64,000 nucleotides of DNA, taken from the NCBI GenBank assembly GCA_029204225.1, contig CM055106.1, positions 2,943,850 through 3,007,849 of the forward strand, written 5' to 3'. The number at the start of each line of letters is the position of its first letter. Positions within the stretch are counted from its first letter, which is position 1. Below the pieces are notes generated by a model that did not search any database, was not told the origin of the DNA, and saw only the letters and a list, made by a program, of their open reading frames with translations. This document shows, piece by piece, positions 55,992-64,000 of this stretch. A program made the translations under genes and the position numbers. This DNA comes from Diphasiastrum complanatum. Its lineage: Eukaryota; Streptophyta; Lycopodiopsida; Lycopodiales; Lycopodiaceae.

Positions 55992-56648
55992 TGTTGATAG
56001 GGTCAAATTTGGCATAGATGGCAAATTATCCTTTTCCAATTGTAATGCCACTATTGAGTCAAAATAGAGTAGGAGGCCAAACTCGAGCCAATTAGAGCGT
56101 AGATAAGTGTAATGCTTTTGTTTGATGAAGTTTAAGAGGTCCAATAGGATTTAGAGGTGGAACCATGAGTGGTCCAATAGAATTTGAGATATGCTTGAAA
56201 ATGGTCCAATAGAATTTAGAGGTGAATGGATCAATGGTCCAATAGGATTAAGAAGTGGCAAAAGTGTGGTCCAATTTTGATTGAGCATTGTGGTAGCTCA
56301 TGGATCTATTAGTATCATTGTACTTCTCATTTGGATCTAATTGATTTTGAGATTGAGTGGATTTTGTGAGTAATTGGTTTTCTAGCTTTCTCTCTCTACC
56401 CGAGAGCTCATGATGATTTTCTCTCTCTACCCGAGGAGAGCAACTTGTTTTTACTTAGAATATTTTTGGAACACTTCCCACACCTGTGACTGAGAGTTGG
56501 AAGTGATTGAATGCATGTAGTAGTGTGTTTTTGCCATAGAATCAAAGATAGATCTTGAATCTCAATCTAGTCTTGATCTTGGTGCATCTACACACCTTAG
56601 GAGATCACAAGTACATGTGGTGGACAGTCCACACGTGTGAAATCAACA
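55992..56648 (+). repeat. LTR F, unit 2
   Basis: Identical by eye to the unit 1 copy; primer site 56649-56660. Confidence 0.87.
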
Positions 56649-57120
56649 TGGTATCAGAGCTAGTCCACATACAATGAACTATATCCGTGATGGATCTAAT
56701 CTTGATATCAAAGACTATCTTGATCTTTTTTAGGCTAGTTACTCTCTCAAGGATGTAAGTGTCCACTTTGGATGCTTCACTTAATCTCAAGAGGAGTTTA
56801 CAATTTGCCTCAAAACATGTGAAAACATGATTTTCAAAAAAGCGAGTACCAAGCTCAATCTTGTTCTTACTAGAACCAAGAGCATACTTTTGACAATGCA
56901 ATATCTTGCCTTCAAAAAGTATTGGAAACATATCTAAGTGAATAATGACAAGAAACATGTCTATACCATAAGCATCATACAAAACTAATATAGCTTTTCT
57001 TGAACTTTGAGATCCAAAAAATTCAATGAAGCAAGATAGCATTGTTGGATTTACTCCTTCCACTCTCCTAACAATTTTAATCTGCCTCCATTCATGTTGT
57101 ATATTTTCTAACGTTGTCAC
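56605..57120 (-). CDS. unrecognised minus-strand open frame, unit 2
   Basis: Identical to 44976-45491. Confidence 0.25.
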   Translation of the reverse strand: MTTLENIQHEWRQIKIVRRVEGVNPTMLSCFIEFFGSQSSRKAILVLYDAYGIDMFLVIIHLDMFPILFEGKILHCQKYALGSSKNKIELGTRFFENHVFTCFEANCKLLLRLSEASKVDTYILERVTSLKKIKIVFDIKIRSITDIVHCMWTSSDTMLISHVWTVHHMYL

Positions 57121-57352
57121 GCAGTCTGCATTTTTACACGCAAATTTGCACAGACGAATAAAACGCTAATGAATCGCAACACTGTGTTTTTACATAGGTC
57201 ATGGTGACAGACATCATTGCTTAGGACACTTGAATTATGCATCTGTTTTGAACATGTCCAGACAATCCATGGTTCTTGATCTCGACTATCCTTCTGGTAA
57301 GGTCGATCTCCCTATCTGTCATAGCTGCATCTTCCACTTCCCAATCTTGACG

Positions 57353-57579
57353 TTATGCTTTCTCTTGGTTATAAAACCAATCTTGAATAGCTCCAGTTAA
57401 GGCCATAGGAAATAACTGAAGTTTATCTTGTGAAAAACTTTAACATAAATCCTACATGATTTAGAAAAGATCAAGTGAAATTTGATGGGATCAAATAATC
57501 CATTGTACTTTGGTATTTCTAAATGAGAAGACCTTCTAACAACAATTGGTGGTGGGTTCAATGGTCCTCCGTCATCCAT
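57353..57579 (-). pseudogene. gypsy gag fragment, unit 2
   Basis: Identical to unit 1, with the same frameshift. Confidence 0.72.
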
Positions 57580-58074
57580 AATTCCAAATTATGACAATCA
57601 GATAATGAGATTGGATCTAGATTTTTCAAACAAAATCCTATCTCAGATCAAACTAGATCTATAAAATCTCTATCACTTGAAAATAGTCAAATTTTTTATT
57701 TTTGGGAAATAGATCTTGATCAAGCGATTTGACACTAGAATGATGGATTTTGTTTTTAGAATTACTATCAAAATATAACAGAATGGTTTCAAAATTTGAT
57801 AGAGGCCCGATCCGATAGATTAGAATCCAAAAATAGTATAGACGAAGGTTATCTGAGTGAAGCTAACTCGATGAAGGTTTTTCACTATTATTTATGGTAA
57901 AAAAATCACTGATTTGACTGTTTTTTGACAAATCTGAAAAAGTAAACCTTCGACGACTTATAGTGGATAGATCTGACAGAGATAAATATATGGTAGAATT
58001 GGCGAAGGTTCTTTTTGATGAACAATAAGGTTTTTATAATTTGACGAGAATAAAAATAGATTTTTTTTAAGATC

Positions 58075-58646
58075 TTGAAAGATATAATCTTCGCCGAACT
58101 CACAAATGATAACTTACTATATTTAGAATCTTCAAAAAATTCTACAAAAAATCTGGTAAAAGTCAAGAGTAATACTGATAGTGCCATTGGTGGAATCACA
58201 CCCTTTGAAGTTTTGTATGACACAAAGTCAAATCGAAAAGATTTGAAAGTTTTTGGATGTATGTTTATGTCCACATGTCTTTAGAAGTAAGGAAGAAAGA
58301 ATATGCTACTTCATTTAGAGACATTTTTGTTGGCTATAGTGAATGTAACAAGCGATATAAGATTTATAATCCTATCTTTAATAAAGTTAAAGTAAATATA
58401 GATGTTCTCTTTGATGAATCTCATTATGTCAAAGTAAATGAGAGCTCATCTAACTCTCATGTTGTCAAAGATCTTAAAAAGGCCAAGGAGGAGCTTAAAG
58501 ATGATGAAGACTTTGAGGATCTATCTCAAGATCCAAGAAGGCCAAGAAGATCTACAAGACACAAGACTGAGCCATCAAGGCTCACCTATATTGAGAATGG
58601 AAAGCAAAGGAAAATTCTCATCCTATCACACATAATTTTGATCTAG
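58075..58646 (+). pseudogene. copia integrase C-terminal fragment, unit 2
   Basis: Identical to unit 1, with the same split frame. Confidence 0.75.
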
Positions 58647-60127
58647 ATCAAGATCTAATCATTAGCTTTGTGGTGATCAATCTAACTTGTGGATCGATTG
58701 TAGATCCATTTATCATTAAGAGTCTGCGGCTATTATCTTGTCAAATTAGTAAGCACTTTTAATCAAAACTGATATGTCTAATTCCCTAGTGTTCAGGGAC
58801 TAGGTCAGTGGAGATCCAACATTGGTTGGGTTGGTTTAGTCTACTACATATCCCCTTGGTGTCTTTTGAGCTCTACTCGAATTGGGAGTCTCGGGAGACA
58901 TTTTAAAAACCATGATTCAAAACTGGGTGGCTCTTATTTGTTAAAAAAAATCTTGTTTTGATCTCATTTTCATTGGTTGGATTTTTTATTTCTCAGTTGA
59001 ATTCACTAGGTTTATTGATATCAACATTTTCAAAATGTGTCATTGTTGTTGATTGTAGAATGTGTAATTCAAAGATTCTTCTACAAGAGACTTGTCACAA
59101 CCTTGTTCTACAATAATAAGTTAAAAGCAAAATCTGAGACATCAATAACATGATGACCAAAACAAAGAGAAATAACATGGAGACCCATTTTTTTAAATTT
59201 TTTAATTTTTTTTAAAAAGTATCCAAATTTAAAATACTTCAAATAAATATATTGTAATGTTAAAAAAATGTTGTATTTTGCAAAAAAATAATTCAAGCTA
59301 CAAAATTTTGGTCAATAGATTTTCATAAATAGCCTAAAATTAGCTTATATTAAATAATAATACTATTTAAAATAAAATCATTAGATACACAACCACTAAA
59401 ATACCTAAAAAATATTTTTTGCTTACTTAAAACAAAAGTTATAGTTTTTTTTTTTTGGAATTGTAAAAGTTTTTTAAATTACAATTCTTGTATCAAAAAA
59501 AAATATTTTCTAAATTATGCTAAAAATTTGAATCGATATTTTTTAAAATTTTAATTTTTTAAAAATCTTTACTTATATCTACGTAAGTTTATTAAATATC
59601 TAGACATAAAATCAACGCAAATAAAATTACTTTACAATAATCGAGATTAAATGATTTGTGAAAATATTTAAATCACCCTAAAAAAATTTGAAAATTCTTT
59701 TCGTTTCTTAAAATTTCTAGCAATATTTTTTTTTTACAAAAAATATTATAAAAACACATCTAAAATTAAATATTATAAACTTGATAAATCATCACAATGT
59801 TAATTTTTGGTAATGATTATCAATGTTAAAATTTTTAAAATATTTCAAATTCTTAATTTTAAATGGTTAAAAAACAAATTTAAGGACATTAAATCAATAA
59901 AAAAAAATTCAAAACACAATATATCCAAAAATATAAATGCAATTATTCTTTAAAACAAAAGAGAATTTTTTATTCCCAAAAATCATCGAGGTCATTTACA
60001 TCTTTTTCTTTTTCTTGAGTAGCCACTGTACTTTCAAGTGGCACCTCATCTACAATTTTCTCGACTACCGTTACTACATTGTAATCTTGAATTAAGACAT
60101 CAACAAATTCTCTTGTGTCACCTACTT

Positions 60128-61509
60128 TTAGCTAGTAGGAGGCTGAGGTTCCTTGGACAAGGGAATTATTGTATTCTCGTTGTCTAAACTCTTTCCCACC
60201 TCAGATAGTTCATCTGGCAAAATTGAAAGAGATTTCATTCTCATTTTTACAAAATCAACTAAATTAGTATCTAAATCTACTGCAACAACATGTCTGTCTT
60301 TCTGAACAACACATGCGCTTGTAGTGCCGCTACCGCTAAATAAATCCAAAACCCAATTAGTTGGATGAAAAAAAATATCAATAAAATGATTAATTAATTG
60401 CTGTGGCTTTTGGTAGAGACAAGCCACGGAACCCGTCATTGGATTTTTTTAATTTCTTCATCACGGTTGGATACTGGAACAAGTTTTCAAAACTTGTCAG
60501 TCCGGAAGTGTTGTAACGAAGCATTGAGCGTTTGTCATCCAAAGAATAATAACCGATGGTTATGTATTCTATTTCATTGCAAAGTTGTGCTCCTCTCGAG
60601 TTCCTAACATTGGGCTTGTACCTGACATGAAACATTACAATTAAAATAAGTTTAAAATTTTAACTTTCAAATAAAAAATTTAAAATATAAATATAAATTA
60701 AAATACGAATGAATAATTTAGGAACTTAGAAACTTACCACACAACATTCTCTATTCCCGCATTACAGAAAGTTAGTAGAGTTTTCTGTACTAATGCTGAC
60801 TGCCAAGAAGAATGAAAAATAACAACTCTCCAAATTGGAGAAGTTGTGACTTCAAGAAAACCCTGCATAAAACTATGGATTTCAGTGAATTTGAAAGGGG
60901 AATCATCATTTAATGATTCCTTCATCTGAAATCCATATGGTTTATCGGCGATGCAGAGTGTATAAGGCCTTTTTTTTAAAAAAAATTGAAATTTCTCTAT
61001 AATCACCCTCCTCAACCAAGTAAAAGCATGGTTGATCATCGACACTTTTGGGAAGGTAGGTCTCTAATGGAGCCTCCTCCGCAATGGTCTCACCTCGTGC
61101 CAATCTCTCCTTGTCCCTTTCTTCCGCTTTTGCCTTCAGAATATGTCTCTTGAATTGTTCTGAAAGGACTTTGTTTTTCTTGTCTTCAGGAGATTGAAAA
61201 AAAAAAAACTATGCTTAGCATAGGAGACAAAAATATAAAATAAAATAGGAGACTTAACTTATCAAAAAAATAATTAAATAAAGAAAAAGCTATGCTTAGC
61301 ATAGGAGACATAAAATATAGAAAAGAAACAATTAATAAGCACCTATGCTAAGCATGGGTGAAATAAATACCATGTCTCTAAACAAAATCAGAAATGGACT
61401 CAAGGATTCATTTCGGCTGCTCGGAGGATGAAGCCTCTCGCACTCATCAAAATCTTGACAGTTTAACCTTGTCACAGGGGCTTCTTGAACTTTCATAAAT
61501 AATTTATGC
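60128..61509 (-). pseudogene. beta-class DNA N4/N6 aminomethyltransferase, unit 2
   Basis: Identical to unit 1: exons 61509-61371, 61208-60738, 60621-60128, with the same D-K-P-Y motif and the same homopolymer shift. Confidence 0.83.
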
Positions 61510-62981
61510 CTGCATTTAAAAAGTATAATTGTTAAAAATCCAACAAAATTATAAAAATCACTTTATTACAAAAGACACCAAATGGCTTATTGGGCATTAT
61601 ACTTTAGCTATTTTGGGTGACATGCATCAATTTTGAATGATTTGAAGCTTGAAAGCAGCTCGGTATTACTTGAATTCGATCACTCTATAAACAATCTTGT
61701 GCATTACATGCCAAAGTTGTATCTCAATTGATATATTACATCGAAAGTTGTATCTCAATTGATATATTGCATCGATTTTGAGTTACATCAAGTGACAAAG
61801 GCACGCCTTTATAAAACATAAAAATCTTTTTTAATTCATAATTCAAAAGGTATCTAGAAAATTAAATGTTTTTCCTAAATTAACTTGATATCACATACAT
61901 TTTTCTATTTAGGAAAATGTTTTCCTAACAATCAAGGGTTTTCCTAGATGAAATATATGCCAAGATACATTTTATTACTAGGAAATCTTTTTCCTAATTA
62001 GAGATGGTGCAAATGTATCTAGGAATGTCAATGTTTTCCTTAGATAAAATTTGTGCACATACATTTCTTAACTAGGAAAAATGTTTTCCTAGTTAGAAGG
62101 AGTCTCTAACTAGGAAATTCCACAATTTTCCTATGCAGGAACATGTCATATTTTTCTTGTGCAAAGAGACAGGGGTTGATCTGCTAACACACATCAAAGT
62201 GATAATAACCTGCAAGATGGTAAAGATTTCTTTCTGTTCAATTGAGTTTGCAAATATGATCTGTAGCAAGAAACACTGGCGCTTTGATGAGGTATATTTC
62301 TAAAGGAATGTCCTCAGCAGCAAAACATGAACTTATTTCTTACACCTAGCAGATCCATATATGGTACAATCCAGGTGGTAGTAGTAGTAGTTGCTCAATA
62401 ATTTCGTTTGGGTGGTGCTAAGAGGTGGCCCAAGTCTCAATCTAGGATACAGGACACAGGAGTTGATCTGATAACACACTTCAAAAGTGATATTTTGAGC
62501 AAGAAATTAGAAATTTCTTTTCGCTCAATTGAGTTGTCCAATACTTTTTGTAACAAGAAACTCTAGTTCTAATTTGTTGAAGTATATTTCCAGACGAATG
62601 CCTTCAGCAACAAAACATGAACTTCTTTCTGTGAATTACAAATGACAGATCCATCTACAGTACCATTAGCTTGAACCAAATCAGTTAAAACATCTTCAGC
62701 CATAGATAGAATTAGGTACCCATCGATGGACCAAGTATTTGTAGAAATCGTCTACTATATAAGGAGCATTCGTAAAAGAATAATAATTTTGCAAACTCGA
62801 GAGACTTATGCCATTAACATGGACAGTTATAGACGATATTTGAAGTATAGGGGTTTATATGACTTGTTAGACCCCGAATTCCTTAGAATGTACATCTACT
62901 AGTTGCAGCAATATTAATGTCGTAAGTTCTATGGTATAAGAGTTTCTGCGTGCATGCAGAATTGGCAGTTCACAAAAGCTG

Positions 62982-64000
62982 CTATTTAAGATTTAGGAAC
63001 CCATAAGAGATTGCTTCCATAAAGCCAGTGGCATGCTTTGTTTTGGGAGCTCAAGTGAAGAGCCGTGAATTCCTGTTTGAGAGATGGGCTCCAGGCATGG
63101 CAAACTGCACTTCGTTCGAAAACAGTTCCCTGCTCTGATTTGAGGGTAAGGTTGAAGACTTCACTTCCTTTTAAGTAGTGGCAATAATAAACTCCAAAAG
63201 GAAACACAAAGCTATGACACGATAACGGGGATGTGGAGGAAGTAACTTTCACTTCTATTACGGTCACCAATTCTTGGGATCCCTGAATGCTGGGCTCAGA
63301 TAAAACTTCCACATGCGATCCAATGGTGGAGGCTACCATTTCCAGCATGTCTTCAACTGATGTGATGCATCGTTTTATCTGTCCTTCTCCTGAAGGAGTC
63401 TCACAAGCTTTTATCACCATAGCCATATTATACGACATGTTTGAGTGCTTCGAGATGTTGAGCATGTTGTCAAGGTCTTCAAGTCCTTCGCAGGAGAAGG
63501 GAAACTTAACTGCTAGACTTCGGGGTAAGAATGCCTTCATGGGAACAGGATCATGAAGGTCTGGAAGCATCACTTGCCTGCCGTTGCCAAGAGTCTCTTC
63601 GGGAAAAAAGACATTGTCTCTTTCGAAAAGTTCTGACTGACTGGTTATGTTGGACTTCGGAGTGCAGGGGTTCACGTCCGTCGACGACGTAGAGAGTACA
63701 GCAGCAACAAAGACAGTACCGCTAGGTGAAAATCGCCCGATAGATGAGTTGCACGAAAGATTAGATGTTTCACAAAATTCTACACTCTTCTGTGACAACG
63801 ATCCTCTAGCTATCATAGAAGAAAATCGCTCCACGTCTTTCTCATGGAGAGGTGACAAGCGTCCCAAAAGCAAGGGGGGTATAATCACCTCTGGAAAGGT
63901 GGAGTTCCACATGCTGAGTACAGTTTTTGCAGAATCGCTTTCGGTGTCGATATCTTTCAGAGACATTAGATCTTTCAGCATGCGCAAGGGTTGACCTGCT
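62982..64000. repeat. tandem array, start of unit 3, cut by window end
   Basis: Continues the same sequence through most of the BURP exon. The array goes on beyond the window by an unknown number of units. Confidence 0.92.
62986..64000 (-). CDS. BURP-domain protein exon, unit 3, cut by window end
   Basis: Same sequence as the other two copies from the stop codon to the window edge. The acceptor would lie about 26 bases beyond. Confidence 0.85.
   Translation of the reverse strand, partial: AGQPLRMLKDLMSLKDIDTESDSAKTVLSMWNSTFPEVIIPPLLLGRLSPLHEKDVERFSSMIARGSLSQKSVEFCETSNLSCNSSIGRFSPSGTVFVAAVLSTSSTDVNPCTPKSNITSQSELFERDNVFFPEETLGNGRQVMLPDLHDPVPMKAFLPRSLAVKFPFSCEGLEDLDNMLNISKHSNMSYNMAMVIKACETPSGEGQIKRCITSVEDMLEMVASTIGSHVEVLSEPSIQGSQELVTVIEVKVTSSTSPLSCHSFVFPFGVYYCHYLKGSEVFNLTLKSEQGTVFERSAVCHAWSPSLKQEFTALHLSSQNKACHWLYGSNLLWVPKS

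Larger units (their letters stand above)
51353..62981. repeat. tandem array, complete unit 2 (11,629 bp)
   Basis: No difference from unit 1 was found by eye, including homopolymer lengths at several sites. Either a very recent duplication or an assembly duplication. Confidence 0.92.

Overview
The window looks like nuclear DNA of a land plant with a large, repeat-dense genome. The evidence is a BURP-domain gene (a plant-specific family), several Ty1/copia and Ty3/gypsy retrotransposons primed by initiator tRNA-Met or tRNA-Asp, and a spliced gene with GT/AG introns. There is no prokaryotic organisation. The species cannot be fixed from the sequence. The intron-bearing DNA aminomethyltransferase would suit a non-flowering land plant, because plant N4-cytosine methyltransferases are known from Marchantia; that is an inference.

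Left part (1-19,300) is a graveyard of nested and broken LTR elements. It holds the 5' half of a minus-strand copia element (A, 1-2,759), an LTR with polypurine tract and RNase H remnant (G, 3,044-4,158), a candidate non-autonomous element with hairpin repeats near its primer site (H, 4,732-7,396), a decayed plus-strand gypsy gag-protease (J, 11,454-12,600), and a compact tRNA-Asp-primed element (I, 15,138-18,200). The 3' LTR of I has been split by a 1.7-kb inversion that can be read from its target-site duplication.

Middle part (18,480-31,180): copia element B (19,319-25,802) is complete, with near-identical LTRs and a 5-bp target duplication GAGAA. It sits in or beside an older copia (K). 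Its 1,342-codon frame is fully open, yet its reverse transcriptase is wrecked and its last ~330 codons are unrecognised. Copia C (26,765-27,842) is interrupted by copia D (27,843-31,180), whose frame ends exactly where it is fused to a tandem array.

Right part (31,180-64,000) is a tandem array with an 11,629-bp period. Starting at about 39,724 there are two complete units and part of a third with no difference found by eye; 31,180-39,723 is an older, diverged partial unit. Each unit carries, on the minus strand, a BURP-domain exon, an intron-containing beta-class DNA N4/N6 aminomethyltransferase (broken), and a copia gag-protease (E) with an in-frame stop and a dead protease, plus further LTR, copia and gypsy fragments. 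Each E LTR has a primer site on its left and a polypurine-like tract on its right, as expected if the array grew by LTR-LTR unequal recombination. Identical defects in all copies argue for DNA-level amplification rather than retrotransposition. An assembly artefact must be excluded.

No rRNA, tRNA genes or CRISPR arrays were seen. The host-gene content is the methyltransferase and BURP loci in the array; everything else recognisable is mobile-element derived.
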